NCBI RefSeq assembly: GCF_003054965.1
Contig: NZ_MIES01000033.1
Coordinates: 992,001-1,056,000, forward strand
Length of the DNA: 64,000 nt
Source: Saccharospirillum sp. MSK14-1
Lineage (GTDB): Bacteria; Pseudomonadota; Gammaproteobacteria; Pseudomonadales; Natronospirillaceae
Direction of reading: 5' to 3'
Position 1 is the stretch's first letter, and each line of letters begins with the position of its first letter. Under the pieces are notes generated by a model that saw nothing but the letters and a program-made list of their open reading frames with translations, made no database searches and had not been told where the DNA came from. Below, piece by piece: positions 9,473-19,600 of the stretch. The position numbers and the translations under genes were made by a program.

Positions 9473-10309
9473 GTGATTACTGACGTCCTGAACTTCGTAC
9501 TTCCCTATGAATTTTCCTGGTTGGCCGTGGTGTTTTTTGGTACCGCGGCCGTACTCTATGTGCGCGGTTGTCAGGCATTGAAAGAGACCGGGCAGGGTGA
9601 ACATCCCGGCCGCCAATTGTTGTTCTGGTTAGGCTTGCTGTTGGCCTATACCGTGCTGCACACCCGGTTCGACTATTACGCTCAGTTCATGTTCTTTATT
9701 CACCGTGGCCAGCATCTGGTACTGCACCATTTGGCGCCGATTCTGTTGTGTTTGGCGAATCCGTGGCGCGTGCTGGCTGCGGGTGTCCCGGAAGGTCGTT
9801 CCCGACTATTACTGGGCAATTTGCTGCAATCCGCCCCGGTTCGCTGGACGTACGCCATCGTTCAATACCCATTGTTTGCCGGTGTGCTGTTTTTCGGTCT
9901 GATTTTCTTTTGGCTGGAGCCGGGTATCCATTTCCGCGCCATGCTGGATCAGCAATACTACCTGGTCATGAACTGGAGTATGTGGCTGGAAGGGCTGTTG
10001 TTCTGGTGGCTGATTCTGGATCCGCGCCATCCGGAGCAGTCGCGTACACTCGGTTTTGGCAAACGCATCCTGCTGATTTGGTTTGTCACCATTCCCCAGC
10101 TGTGGCTGGGTGCCTACATTGCCACCAGCCGCGAGCCCTTATTCGATGTCTACGACGTTTGCGGTCGTGCCTGGCCGATCGACCCAATGAACGATCAACT
10201 GCTTGGTGGCATCCTCACCTGGATTCCTCCTGGCATGATGGCCGTACTGACCATGCTGATTGTGTTGCGACGCCTGCTACATGCGTCCAACCGGCCGGCC
10301 ACTGCCTGA
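9473..10309 (+). CDS. ctaG: CtaG-like cytochrome c oxidase assembly factor (caa3_CtaG family)
   Basis: Polytopic membrane protein of 278 residues with about seven hydrophobic segments. It matches the CtaG family known from Bacillus, needed for assembly of the copper centres of caa3-type oxidase. His-rich stretches such as HTRFDYYAQFMFFIHRGQHLVLHHLAPILL could bind metal. Translation starts at GTG 9473 with only a weak ribosome site; no better in-frame ATG exists near the N-terminus. Its position between a copper exporter and a SCO protein supports a copper role. It is distinct from the Cox11-type CtaG. Confidence 0.82.
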   Translation: MITDVLNFVLPYEFSWLAVVFFGTAAVLYVRGCQALKETGQGEHPGRQLLFWLGLLLAYTVLHTRFDYYAQFMFFIHRGQHLVLHHLAPILLCLANPWRVLAAGVPEGRSRLLLGNLLQSAPVRWTYAIVQYPLFAGVLFFGLIFFWLEPGIHFRAMLDQQYYLVMNWSMWLEGLLFWWLILDPRHPEQSRTLGFGKRILLIWFVTIPQLWLGAYIATSREPLFDVYDVCGRAWPIDPMNDQLLGGILTWIPPGMMAVLTMLIVLRRLLHASNRPATA

Positions 10310-10333
10310 TCATTACCTAAGGAGAACGATGTA

Positions 10334-10927
10334 ATGCAACCCTTGTGGAAGCCTGCCGCACTGGTATTCACGGTGCTGGGGCTACTGAGCGCCTGTGGCG
10401 GCGAAAAAGTCCAATGGGAAGGCACGGATTTGTCCGGAGTGATGCCGGACCTGGAATTTGAGCTGATCAACGAAGACGGTGATGCGGTGACCGAGAGCGA
10501 TTACATTGGCCAACCGACGTTGCTGTTTTTCGGCTTTACCAACTGCCCGGACATCTGCCCGGGCACGCTGGCCAGTCTGTCACGCGCGATCGATCGACTG
10601 CAGGCGGATCAGCAGGATGATTATCAGGTGTTGTTCGTCAGCGTCGATCCTCAGCGCGATACGCCCGATCGCCTGCGCGAATACACCTCAGCCTTTGGTC
10701 CGCAATTTATCGGTCTGACAGGGACCCAGCGGCAGCTAGAGACTCTGAATAAGCGCATGCGCGCGACTTATGGTTATGGCGAGCCCGATGAGAACGGCTT
10801 TTACAACGTCTCACACAGTTCTGCGGTGTATGGTTTCGACGCTGAAGGAAAAACGCGGGTGCTGATCAAAAGTGAGTTGCCGACCGACAGAATTTCGGCC
10901 GACCTGATGCGCTTGGCGCAGCTTTGA
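10334..10927 (+). CDS. SCO1/SenC/PrrC copper chaperone lipoprotein
   Basis: Thioredoxin-fold chaperone (197 residues) that delivers copper to the CuA site of cytochrome oxidase or reduces its cysteines. The N-terminus is a signal peptide ending in a lipobox (LLSACGG, Cys at 21), so it is membrane-anchored in the periplasm. The Cu ligands CPDIC are near residues 72-76, and the conserved His falls in the segment NVSHSSAVYGF. AAGGAGA lies 8 bases before the ATG at 10334. It is likely co-transcribed with the ctaG-like gene. Confidence 0.92.
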   Translation: MQPLWKPAALVFTVLGLLSACGGEKVQWEGTDLSGVMPDLEFELINEDGDAVTESDYIGQPTLLFFGFTNCPDICPGTLASLSRAIDRLQADQQDDYQVLFVSVDPQRDTPDRLREYTSAFGPQFIGLTGTQRQLETLNKRMRATYGYGEPDENGFYNVSHSSAVYGFDAEGKTRVLIKSELPTDRISADLMRLAQL

Positions 10928-10948
10928 TCATCGAGCGGCGGTTGGCTG

Positions 10949-11524
10949 TTAAGCGCGGCCGCCACTGTCACTGAGAAACATCTTGTCGATTCCCAGCCGT
11001 TTTAGCGCCGCGTCATAGCGGGTTTCGATGCCTTCCTCAAAGATCAGGCCCATATCGCCGGGTACCGTCAGCCAGGCATTGCCTTTAAGTTCGCCCTCCA
11101 GCTGGCCTGGCGACCAACCGGAACACCCCAGGCAGACCAAATAATCACTGGGACCGCCGCCACGAGCGATGGCTTCGAGAATGTCCGGGCTGGTGGTGAT
11201 GCTGATATAGCCGTTATTCACCGTGCTGCTCCACGGGCCTTCCTTGGAGTGATGAATGATAAAACCGTGTTCTGGCATCACCGGACCACCGGAATAGACG
11301 TGAGTGTCACACAGCACCGGGTCGTCGCATTCAATGTCGAGGGAATCGAACACATCGCCGAGCTTCATGGACGTTAAGCGATTGATGACCAGGCCCATGC
11401 AGCCATCGCCATCGTGTTGGAAAAGGTAGGAAACCGTGCCGCTGAACCAAGGGTCGGACATATCCGGCATGGCGACAATAAAGTGGTTGCTGAGGCTGCT
11501 GCCATCATCGTGTTGCGTGCTCAT
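10949..11524 (-). CDS. algH: YqgE/AlgH family protein
   Basis: Conserved protein of 191 residues in the AlgH/YqgE (UPF0301) family. The beginning (LSNHFIVAMPDMSDPWFSGTVSYLFQHDGDGCMGLVINR) is diagnostic, as is CLGCSGWSPGQLEGELKGNAWL. Function is poorly defined: it was named for an effect on alginate in Pseudomonas but has no DNA-binding domain. It is convergent with the SCO gene and lies downstream of moeB on the same strand, about 70 bp away. Confidence 0.93.
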   Translation of the reverse strand: MSTQHDDGSSLSNHFIVAMPDMSDPWFSGTVSYLFQHDGDGCMGLVINRLTSMKLGDVFDSLDIECDDPVLCDTHVYSGGPVMPEHGFIIHHSKEGPWSSTVNNGYISITTSPDILEAIARGGGPSDYLVCLGCSGWSPGQLEGELKGNAWLTVPGDMGLIFEEGIETRYDAALKRLGIDKMFLSDSGGRA

Positions 11525-11592
11525 GAAGGGGTTCCCAGCGCTGATATCGTTCGCTTTAGTACGCCAGCCCAGTCGGTTTAGGTCAAGCCGAT

Positions 11593-12363
11593 TCAGGTCG
11601 GGCGATGAGCACAGTCGGGGCAGGTGGGGTTACGTTTGAATTGAAAGCGGTGCACGCTCATATCGAGCGCATCGACGGTCAGCAACTGTCCGACCAGAGG
11701 CTCGCCAATCCCGGCCAGAATTTTAAGCGCTTCGGTGGCTTGAATGGCGCCAATCATACCGACCAGCGGGCCCAGAACACCTGAGGTGGCGCAGCTGACT
11801 TCACCATCCTCTCCATCGGGGTAGAGGCAGCGAAAGCACGGACTGTCGTCGCGACGAACGTCAATGCTGGTTGCCTGACCGCTCATACCCAGGGCAGCGC
11901 CACTGACCAAGGGTAAACCCAGCTCAATACAGACCACATTGGCATCATAACGACTGGCGAAGCTGTCTGTTCCGATCACCACCAAGTCACAGCCTTGAGC
12001 CCATCGATGCAAACCGTCTTGATCGAGTGCCCGATCAATTTCAACCACCTGGCAATCGGGGTTTAAACGTTTGAGGGTCGCCGCTGCGCTGCTTGTTTTA
12101 GCCTGGCCAACGCTGTCAGTGGTATGAACGATCTGGCGCTGAAGATTGGTGGCATCGACCGTATCTCCGTCGGCAATACGCAGCTCACCAACGCCGGCTG
12201 CCGCCAAATACAACAGAATAGGGCTGCCTAAGCCACCGGCGCCAACCACCAACACCGAGGCATTGCGAATTCGTTGCTGACCCGCGATATCCACCTGCGG
12301 AAGCAAGATATGGCGACTATAGCGCAACAGTTCATCGTCGGTGAGATCGGGGAAAGGAGTCAT
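11593..12363 (-). CDS. moeB: ThiF/MoeB-family sulfur-carrier adenylyltransferase
   Basis: E1-like enzyme of 256 residues that adenylates the C-terminal Gly of a small sulfur carrier (MoaD or ThiS). The nucleotide-binding GAGGLGSPI, the segment DGDTVDATNLQRQI and two zinc CxxC pairs (CFRC and the terminal CPDC) are present. The ATG at 12361-12363 gives the usual family start (LTDDELLRYSRHILLPQVD). An ATG 30 bases upstream lies inside a hairpin and adds residues not expected in the family. MoeB and ThiF cannot be separated without the carrier gene, which is not adjacent. Confidence 0.85.
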   Translation of the reverse strand: MTPFPDLTDDELLRYSRHILLPQVDIAGQQRIRNASVLVVGAGGLGSPILLYLAAAGVGELRIADGDTVDATNLQRQIVHTTDSVGQAKTSSAAATLKRLNPDCQVVEIDRALDQDGLHRWAQGCDLVVIGTDSFASRYDANVVCIELGLPLVSGAALGMSGQATSIDVRRDDSPCFRCLYPDGEDGEVSCATSGVLGPLVGMIGAIQATEALKILAGIGEPLVGQLLTVDALDMSVHRFQFKRNPTCPDCAHRPT

Positions 12364-12380
12364 AAGAAAGGAGGGAATAA

Positions 12381-12399
12381 GGCCCGATGCCATCGGGCC
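12381..12399 (-). terminator. Hairpin between grxD and moeB
   Basis: Perfect palindrome with arms GGCCCGATG and CATCGGGCC around one base. On the minus strand it follows the grxD stop by 8 bases and is trailed by TTATT. It probably works as a weak terminator or attenuator that reduces moeB expression from the grxD transcript. Confidence 0.6.
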
Positions 12400-12406
12400 T
12401 GAATCA

Positions 12407-12742
12407 TCAACCGGCTTGGTCTTCCGGTACCGCTTCGTCGATTAACTCTTGCAGTTCACCGTTACCCGCCATTTCAGTCACGATGTCGCAGCCGCCAATC
12501 AGTTCACCGTTCACCCACAATTGGGGAAAGGTTGGCCAGTTGGCAAATTCTTTCAGTTTTTCGCGAATATCCGGGTTGGACAAAATATCGACATAAGCGA
12601 AACGCTTACCGCAATTCATCACCGCCTGAACGGTTTGCGCGGAAAAGCCGCACATGGGCTGATTCGGGTTGCCCTTCATGTACAGCAGCACGGGGTTGCT
12701 GGCGATTTGGTCTTTAATGGTGTTGAGGGTCTCGTCGCTCAT
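12407..12742 (-). CDS. grxD: Monothiol glutaredoxin (Grx4 type)
   Basis: Monothiol glutaredoxin of 111 residues that binds and transfers [2Fe-2S] clusters with glutathione and BolA-type partners. The CGFS active site (PMCGFSAQ) is near residue 30, with the family motifs LLYMKGNPNQP, WPTFPQLWVNGELIGGCDI. The ATG at 12742 is chosen; the frame can reach a TTG seven codons upstream but with no better ribosome site. Confidence 0.95.
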   Translation of the reverse strand: MSDETLNTIKDQIASNPVLLYMKGNPNQPMCGFSAQTVQAVMNCGKRFAYVDILSNPDIREKLKEFANWPTFPQLWVNGELIGGCDIVTEMAGNGELQELIDEAVPEDQAG

Positions 12743-12884
12743 CTTGCTGCGTCCATTAGTCAATAAGGAGTGGAGTCAATGGCGGCTAGTGTACGCCATT
12801 TCTGTCTTCGTGCAGATGGGGATGAGGCGCCTGTTTTCAATGGATGGGATGACAGCACTCGGGCGGCTGGAAAAAATCTGCGCA

Positions 12885-12913
12885 TTGCTGCGCTGTTGCT
12901 GCTTCAGTATTAT
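12885..12913 (+). promoter_or_regulatory. Candidate sigma-70 promoter for argF
   Basis: TTGCTG at 12885-12890 and TATTAT at 12908-12913 with a 17-bp spacer, about 70 bp before the argF start. No convincing ArgR box (paired TGAAT/ATTCA halves) was seen in the 218-bp gap between grxD and argF. Confidence 0.4.
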
Positions 12914-12981
12914 CGAGGGTTTTCCGCGCCGTTGCGCGGTTACGACAATAAACCAGCACAATCATTGAGAGGCAAAACAGC

Positions 12982-13890
12982 ATGGCGGTCAGGCATTTCC
13001 TTACACTGAACGACCTGAGCACGGACGAGCTTCGGCATTTGGTCGAACGCGCGATCGAACTCAAAGGCATGTTCAAGCGCGGCACCCGCTATGAGCCGCT
13101 GAAAAACCGCGTGCTGGGTATGGTGTTTGAGAAATCCTCAACCCGAACTCGCGTTTCCTTTGAAGCTGGCATGATTCAGCTTGGTGGTGGCGCTATTTTC
13201 CTGTCACCGCGTGATACCCAGCTCGGTCGCGGCGAACCGATCGAAGACAGCGCCCGCGTCCTGTCGCAAATGGTCGACGCGGTGATGATCCGCACCTTCG
13301 AGCACGAGAAAGTCGCCACCTTTGCCAAATACGCCTCGGTGCCGGTCATCAATGCCCTGACCGACGATTACCACCCGTGCCAGCTGCTGGCCGATATGCA
13401 GGCCTACCACGAAGTGCGTGGCCCGATTCAGGGCAAGACCGTCACCTGGATCGGTGATGGCAACAATATGTGTAACTCTTACATCAACGCTGCCCGTCTG
13501 TACGATTTCCAGTTGAACATTGCCTGCCCGGAAGGCTACGAGCCCATTCAGTCTCTGGTTGACGAAGCGGGTGATCGGGTGCGTATTCTGCGCGATCCGG
13601 CCGAAGCGGTCGAAGGTGCCCACCTGGTTACCACGGACGTCTGGGCCAGCATGGGTCAGGAAGAAGAAGCGCAAGCGCGGTTTAAAGCCTTCGACGGTTT
13701 CCAGGTGTCGCCTGCGCTGATGGACAAAGCCGATAAAGAGGCCTTGTTCCTGCATTGCTTACCGGCGCATCGTGGCGAAGAAGTCAGCGAAGACATGCTG
13801 GATGACCCACGCGCGGTCGTTTGGGAGCAAGCGGGCAACCGTCTACACGCGCAAAAGGCATTATTGGAGTTTCTGCTCTGCAGTGAGTAA
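12982..13890 (+). CDS. argF: Ornithine carbamoyltransferase
   Basis: Catalyses carbamoyl phosphate + ornithine to citrulline in arginine synthesis (302 residues, trimeric cytoplasmic enzyme). The carbamoyl-phosphate motif is seen as SSTRTRVSF near residues 50-58, HPCQ near 132-135 and the ornithine loop [11 protein letters not shown] near 256. GAGAGGCAAA precedes the ATG. The stop codon region overlaps the start of the next gene, an apparent two-gene transcript. Confidence 0.96.
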   Translation: MAVRHFLTLNDLSTDELRHLVERAIELKGMFKRGTRYEPLKNRVLGMVFEKSSTRTRVSFEAGMIQLGGGAIFLSPRDTQLGRGEPIEDSARVLSQMVDAVMIRTFEHEKVATFAKYASVPVINALTDDYHPCQLLADMQAYHEVRGPIQGKTVTWIGDGNNMCNSYINAARLYDFQLNIACPEGYEPIQSLVDEAGDRVRILRDPAEAVEGAHLVTTDVWASMGQEEEAQARFKAFDGFQVSPALMDKADKEALFLHCLPAHRGEEVSEDMLDDPRAVVWEQAGNRLHAQKALLEFLLCSE

Positions 13891-14656
13891 TGCGGTGAGT
13901 GCTAAACGTATCGTACTGGCCATCCTGGGGATGGCCTTGGCTGTCTCGGTCCGGGCTGATGTCATGTTGGTGACCGGGAATGACTACCCACCCTTTACCG
14001 ACCAAGACCTGCCCGATGGCGGGCTCAGCACACGCCTGGTTCAGGCCGCATTTGCCGCCACAGGAGCAATGGTCGAGATACATTTCCAACCTTGGTTACG
14101 CGGCTACCGTGCCACCCTGAACGGCGACTTTGCCGCGACCTTTCCCTATGTCCACACCGATCAACGCGAATCTGAAATGGTATTTTCAGATCCTTTTATG
14201 AACGTCGACACCGTGATAATCAGCCGCGCGACACAGCCACTGGACTACGCGTCGGTGGCGTCGTTGCAGGGCATGGCTTTATGCAGGGCGCAAGGCTGGG
14301 GGCTGCCCGCGGCTATTCGCGACGGCATCGACGCAGGGATTATCGAGGTTGTTGATGCGCCGCAATACACCTCTTGCTTTCGCATGCTGCTGGCCGGACG
14401 CGTTGATTTTCTACTCAGTAACAACCTGCAATGGGAAGTCCAGGCGCAGGTCAATCATCTGAATCCCGACGATTTCCACCTCGCCACAACGCCGGTTCAA
14501 CGCAGTCATCATTATTTGATCGCCGCAAAAACCCCGGCCGGGAAAGCCATTATCGAACAGTTCAATACCGGCCTGGCGCGCTTGAAAAACAACGGCGATT
14601 TCGGACGTATTGTCAGAGGTTACCCAACCCTGTGGCCGGAAGAGGCTGAAGATTAA
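13883..14656 (+). CDS. Periplasmic solute-binding protein, family 3 (amino-acid type)
   Basis: Type 3 binding protein of about 257 residues. A signal peptide ([18 protein letters not shown]) ends near an Ala before [16 protein letters not shown], the usual SBP_bac_3 opening. Later features such as VFSDPFMN and the C-terminal [11 protein letters not shown] fit. No transporter genes are nearby, so it may be an orphan sensor-like binding protein. The start is uncertain: GTG at 13883 overlaps the argF stop by 8 bases with GGAG 13 bases upstream, and GTG at 13895 is an alternative. Confidence 0.78.
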   Translation: MSNAVSAKRIVLAILGMALAVSVRADVMLVTGNDYPPFTDQDLPDGGLSTRLVQAAFAATGAMVEIHFQPWLRGYRATLNGDFAATFPYVHTDQRESEMVFSDPFMNVDTVIISRATQPLDYASVASLQGMALCRAQGWGLPAAIRDGIDAGIIEVVDAPQYTSCFRMLLAGRVDFLLSNNLQWEVQAQVNHLNPDDFHLATTPVQRSHHYLIAAKTPAGKAIIEQFNTGLARLKNNGDFGRIVRGYPTLWPEEAED

Positions 14657-14674
14657 ACCCGCCTCACTCGTACT

Positions 14675-15568
14675 TTATATCGAGGAAGGCTGAGATTCCG
14701 CACTGGTAATGGAAGCCCGACGACGCGGCCGACGCTCACGCAAACCCAGCCACAGCAACGGCACAACAATTAACAGCGAGCCGAGAATGAAAAACAGGTC
14801 CGGTTGCTCGCCAAAGAACACCCAGCCCCCCAGCAACGCCCAAATAAGTCCCGTGTATTCAGCGCTGGTGACCTGATTAGCGGCGACCCAGCGATAGGCC
14901 TTCAGCACCGTGACCTGATAGCAGAGGATAAAAAAGGCCGATCCGACACCTGACAGCAGGATTTCGGTCTTCCAAGGGGCGCCTTCAATAAGAGCCAGCA
15001 GGACCAAGGTCGGCACCATCAACACATGCACCAGCACCAGTGAATGTACCGTCGATTGGCCCGACGGCAACTTACGCACCAGCAGCACACCGAGCGCCAG
15101 CGTAAACGCCACACCGACGGCGCTTAAGGCACCCCAATCAACATTGACCGGACGCAGGATCACCACGATACCAATAAAGCCGCTGAGCACCGCGGTCAGG
15201 CTTGGTGCGGTCAAACGCTCGCCGAAAAACAGCAGGCCGAGCAGCATGACCAATAAGGGAGCGGCGTAGAAGACGGCATTGGCGGTCGCCAGTGGCAGGG
15301 ATTTCAATGCCACCACCATGCAGGCAATACCAAAGATGCTGATATGGGCGCGCAACAGGTGGATTCGCCAGCCTCGCAATAGCTGCTGACGGTCGATCTG
15401 ACGCATCAAGGGCGACAGAATCACCAGCACGCACAGCGTGCGCACCAGAATAAACTGAAAAATGGGTGCATCGGCGTCCTGAAGCTTGATGATGATGTCC
15501 GACACCAGCGCCAAGGCGTTGCCGATTACCAGCAAAAGAATGGCGCTGGGAACCGTCTTACCCGACAT
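14675..15568 (-). CDS. EamA/DMT-family transporter
   Basis: Ten-segment drug/metabolite exporter family protein of 297 residues made of two EamA repeats, ending in the cytoplasmic basic tail LRERRPRRRA. The conserved pattern of the first repeat is visible (ANAVFYAAPLLVMLLGLLFFGERLTAPSL), and the second ends AEYTGLIWALLGGWVFFGEQP. The substrate is unknown. It diverges from a LysR regulator, which may control it. Confidence 0.88.
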   Translation of the reverse strand: MSGKTVPSAILLLVIGNALALVSDIIIKLQDADAPIFQFILVRTLCVLVILSPLMRQIDRQQLLRGWRIHLLRAHISIFGIACMVVALKSLPLATANAVFYAAPLLVMLLGLLFFGERLTAPSLTAVLSGFIGIVVILRPVNVDWGALSAVGVAFTLALGVLLVRKLPSGQSTVHSLVLVHVLMVPTLVLLALIEGAPWKTEILLSGVGSAFFILCYQVTVLKAYRWVAANQVTSAEYTGLIWALLGGWVFFGEQPDLFFILGSLLIVVPLLWLGLRERRPRRRASITSAESQPSSI

Positions 15569-15663
15569 ATCCTACTCCTGATTAAAACGATGAAGGCGCT
15601 CAGTCGCACCAGAGCAGGGCAGTTTAGTGAGACAGTGTCATCACGAGAAATGAGTTATTCTTT

Positions 15664-15684
15664 TATCTATTAGTTTTTTAGATA
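15664..15684. promoter_or_regulatory. Candidate LysR-type operator between the EamA and LysR genes
   Basis: Dyad TATCTA-N9-TAGATA, which contains a T-N11-A core as in LysR boxes. It lies 12 bp before the LysR start and about 95 bp upstream of the divergent exporter gene. Autoregulation and control of the exporter are inferred. Confidence 0.5.
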
Positions 15685-15696
15685 CTGAGGTTTGCG

Positions 15697-16662
15697 ATGA
15701 AATTGCCACCGCTGAAAGCCTTGCCGGTGTTTGAAGCCGTCGCTCGTTTGAACAGCTTTTCACGCGCCGCGGTTGAGCTGAACGTCAGCCAGAGCGCGGT
15801 CAGCCATCAAATTCATCAGTTGGAAGCCTATTTGGGCGAGACGCTGTTTCAACGTCAGGGTCGTCGCCTCAGTTTGACCAACGAAGGGCGGGAGTATCAG
15901 GAGGCAGTCAGTTCGGCGTTGTTTCAGTTGGAGTGCGCCAGCGAGCAACTGCAAGGCCGAGTGGATACCCGGGTACGGATCGCCATGTACAGCTCTATTG
16001 CCGTGCGTTGGTTGATTCCCCGGCTTCCCACACTACAACGGCAGCATCCCCAGCTGGACCTGGCACTGGAAATGATGAACGAGTCGCCGCAATTGTCGGA
16101 TCGGGTCGCCGACTGTTTTATAACCCTGCAGAACGAACACCGGGGCTTTACCGCCGATCTGCTGTATTGCGAGCGGATGTTCGTGATTGCCAGCCGATCC
16201 TTCTGGCAATCCATGTGTGCCGATTGGCAGCAAGCCGGCCTGATTGACAGCAATGAACCGCAGCAAATCGATCCCGCCTGGTTGTTGCGCTACCCCTTGT
16301 TATCGACGTATAGCATCTACGACATCCATACCGAAGACTGGCGCCGTTGGTTTGCCCAGGCCGACCTGACGTTGCCAGAGAGCACCCGCGTGCAGCATTT
16401 CAGCCATATGTTGATGGCGCTGGAAGCGGCGCGTCATCATCAGGGCCTGGCGTTGACCAACGATTATATGCACAACGTCGATGACGACCCGGATCTGGTG
16501 CGCATTCCCTGTCACAGCCTGGTTACCGGCGATCGCTTCTACTTCGCTTTTAAAACGTCACGCCGCCAGGAAGCCGGCATCCGCCTGTTGCGCCAGTGGG
16601 TTCGTCAGCAAGCCGTGGCCAGTGGGCTGTTGGAGGTGGACGAATGGGTCGCCCAGCGCTGA
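15697..16662 (+). CDS. LysR-family transcriptional regulator, GcvA-like
   Basis: 321-residue regulator. The N-terminal winged helix (LPVFEAVARLNSFSRAAVELNVSQSAVSHQIHQLEAYLGETLF) with the PPLKAL start is typical of the GcvA/AmpR/DsdC branch; a periplasmic-binding-like effector domain follows. GAGG lies 6 bases before the ATG. It is divergent from the EamA exporter and probably regulates it. The effector is unknown. Confidence 0.9.
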   Translation: MKLPPLKALPVFEAVARLNSFSRAAVELNVSQSAVSHQIHQLEAYLGETLFQRQGRRLSLTNEGREYQEAVSSALFQLECASEQLQGRVDTRVRIAMYSSIAVRWLIPRLPTLQRQHPQLDLALEMMNESPQLSDRVADCFITLQNEHRGFTADLLYCERMFVIASRSFWQSMCADWQQAGLIDSNEPQQIDPAWLLRYPLLSTYSIYDIHTEDWRRWFAQADLTLPESTRVQHFSHMLMALEAARHHQGLALTNDYMHNVDDDPDLVRIPCHSLVTGDRFYFAFKTSRRQEAGIRLLRQWVRQQAVASGLLEVDEWVAQR

Positions 16663-16671
16663 CGCTAATGA

Positions 16672-19600
16672 CTAATGGTAGTCACGCGAACGCACGCTGA
16701 ATTCAAGCTCCGCTTCCAGCGCCTCCAGCCGATCGGCCAGCACATGAATGACATCGTTATCGAGCGCTTTTTCCAGCACGCCAGTGACGCGAATCAGGCT
16801 GCGAGTGGTCAGCACTTTCAGTGACGACTGCGCCAAGGTCAGTCGCACGATGACGTTGATATTGCCGGTGTCGTCTTCAAGGGTGACGAAGGTGATGCGC
16901 GTAGCGGTCTTGGGCATCTGTCGATTAGTCACTAAACCCAGTACCTGAACCGGTATCCGCACCCGTTCAGGCAACGGCAGGCTGTGTTGTTCGGCCAGGC
17001 GTTCCAGTCGTGCCTGTTCGGCTTCAGCCAAGACCAGCAGCTGGTCGGCGCAGACGCTGTCGGGTATCTGACCGCGCTCGCGCAGCAACTGCACCGGATG
17101 CTGCCCCAGAGTCAGTCCCTGGCTGTGATAGTCCTCAACCAGGTTGTCCATGGCATCGGGGGCGGGTAAGGCGTAGTCAGTCGTCACCGGTTGCTCGAAT
17201 GCGTCTTTCAACAGTGGTGCCTGAAGGTTAAGCGCTGCACTCTCCCAGCGCGCCTGATGGCGGTTTTCAGACAAAGTGCGGAAGGCATCCGCTGCGGCCA
17301 GAGCTTCCAGGTCACGTCGACTTAAGCCGGGAATGCCTTCTAACTGCCGCCAATGTTGAAAACCATCGCTGGGCCGGCAGGCAATGAGTGCGCGCGCCAC
17401 CGTTTCGTTTAATCCTTTTACCCGACACAGTCCCAGGCGAATGGCCCAATCTTGGTTGCTGGCTTCCAAGGTGGAATCCCACGCGCTGGCGTTAATGTCG
17501 ACCGGACGGACCTCAACGCCGTGTCGACGCACATCCTGCACTAGCTGCGATGCTGAATAGAAGCCCATCGGCAAGCTGTTCAGCAGTGCGCAGCAGAATG
17601 CGGCGGGGTGGTGGTGCTTCAACCAAGACGAGACGTAGGCAATCATCGCGAAACCGGTGGCGTGTGACTCGGGAAAGCCATACTCACCAAAGCCTTCGAT
17701 CTGCCGATTAATGCGCTGTATGAAGTCTTCGGTATAGCCATTCGCCCTCATATTGGCTTGAAGTTTGTCTCGTAAGTCACTGATATGTCCGGTTTTTTTC
17801 CAGCTTGCCATCGAAGATCTCAAGGTGTTGGCTTCATCCGAACTAAAATTGGCCGCCACTCGCGCCAGAGAGATCACCTGTTCCTGAAAAATGGGCACGC
17901 CCAGGGTTCGTTCGAGCACATCCTTTAATGCGTCATTGGGATAATCGACCTTTTCCTGTCCCAGCCGGCGACGCAGGTAGGGATGCACCATGTCGCCGTG
18001 AATGGGACCCGGGCGCACAATGGCGACCTGGACCACCAGGTCGTAGAACGCCTTGGGTTTGAGCCTTGGCAACATACTCATTTGCGCGCGGGATTCGATC
18101 TGGAACACTCCGATGGTATCGGCGCGCTGAATCATGGCGTAGACCTCGGCGTCATCCTGTGGGATGTCCTGCAAACGCAGTGTCTTGCCCTGATGCTGGC
18201 GGATCAGGTCCAGCGTCTTGCGCACCGCCGTGAGCATGCCCAGCGCCAGCACATCCACCTTCATCAGGCCGACGGCTTCGAGGTCGTCCTTATCCCACTG
18301 GATAACGGTGCGCTCGGCCATAGCCGCGTTTTCGATCGGCACGTAGTCTGCTATGCGCTGATCGGTCAGCACAAAGCCACCCACGTGCTGCGACAGATGG
18401 CGCGGAAAGCCCAGAATACCCGCCAGCAATCGCTTAAAGACGCTGATTTGCTGTGCGGACAGGCCCAGCCCTTCGTCCTGAACCAGTTCATCAATCCAGT
18501 TTTTGGAGCGATAGCGCCAGCCGTAGTTGGCCAGACGTCGCTCCAGTTGGGCCAGATCGATGCCCAGGGCACGACCCACATCACGCACCGCACTTTTGGG
18601 GCGATAACTGATCAGCGTTGCTGCCAAGGCAGCCCGTTTGCGGCCATAACGGCGGTACAAATACTGAATCACTTCTTCACGGCGCTCGTGCTCGAAATCG
18701 ACATCGATGTCCGGCGGCTCATTGCGTCCTGTGGAGATAAAACGCTCAAACACCAGCTTGCCCGCCACCGGGTCGACCTCGGTAATGCCCAGGCAATAAC
18801 ACACCGCTGAATTGGCCGCCGAACCGCGCCCCTGACACAGAATGCCTTGTGAGCGGGCAAAGCGGACAATGTCATAGACCGTCAGGAAGTAGTGCTCGTA
18901 ACCTTTCTCACGGATCAGCGCCAGTTCCTTATCAAGCTGTTCTTCAAAGGCTGCGCTGATGCCTTTCGGGTGACGTCGTTTCGCGCCCTGGCGCACCAGT
19001 AACCGCAGGTATTCCGGTGCTGTGAATTGGCCCGGTACCAGATCGCTGGGGTAGCTGTAGCTCAATTCACTGAGATCAAAATGGCAACGTTCGGCGATGC
19101 GCATCGTTTCGGCCAGCAGTGCAGGGGAATAGAGCGAGCGCAGCTTGTTAAAAGAGCGCAGGTGATTCTCCGCATTGGGCTTAAGGTGGAGCCACACCTG
19201 ATCCAGTGGTTGCCGATAGTGGATGGCGGTCAATGCATCGTGTAATTCCTTGCGCTGAGGGTGATGCATCAGAACTGCATTGCCGCAAACGGCGGGTACA
19301 TCAGCGGCTTCAGCGAGCGCTATCGCGCGCCGGGCACGTTCAAAGGCGCCTTCATCAAGCAGGTTTTCAACCAGCACCCAGCAGCGCTCAGGAAAGTCAT
19401 TTCGGAAACCGTGTAGACGTTTCAGATCATCCGAATGCCCCGATGGCAGCCACAGGCAAAAGCAGTCGTCGAGCCCCTGCGAAAAGTCAGCACGGGTGAT
19501 GCTGTAGTCGCCTTTACCACAGCGACGCCGGGCGCGAGTGATCAGATGGCAGAGTTGGGCGTAGGCTTGTCGGTTGGGCGCTAACAGCACAACCCCTTGA

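Noticed and set aside
12764-12981. ArgR box upstream of argF
   Set aside because: No paired TGAAT/ATTCA-like halves could be found; only a generic promoter was seen.
17983-18810. 275-codon open frame opposite dnaE2
   Set aside because: It lies entirely antisense to a clear polymerase gene, has no ribosome site or recognisable domain, and is a composition shadow.
19409-19423. Extra copy of the CCGTGTAGACGTTT sequence in dnaE2
   Set aside because: It matches one half of the TCTAC-N3-GTAGA element, lacks the second arm, and is explained by coding sequence.
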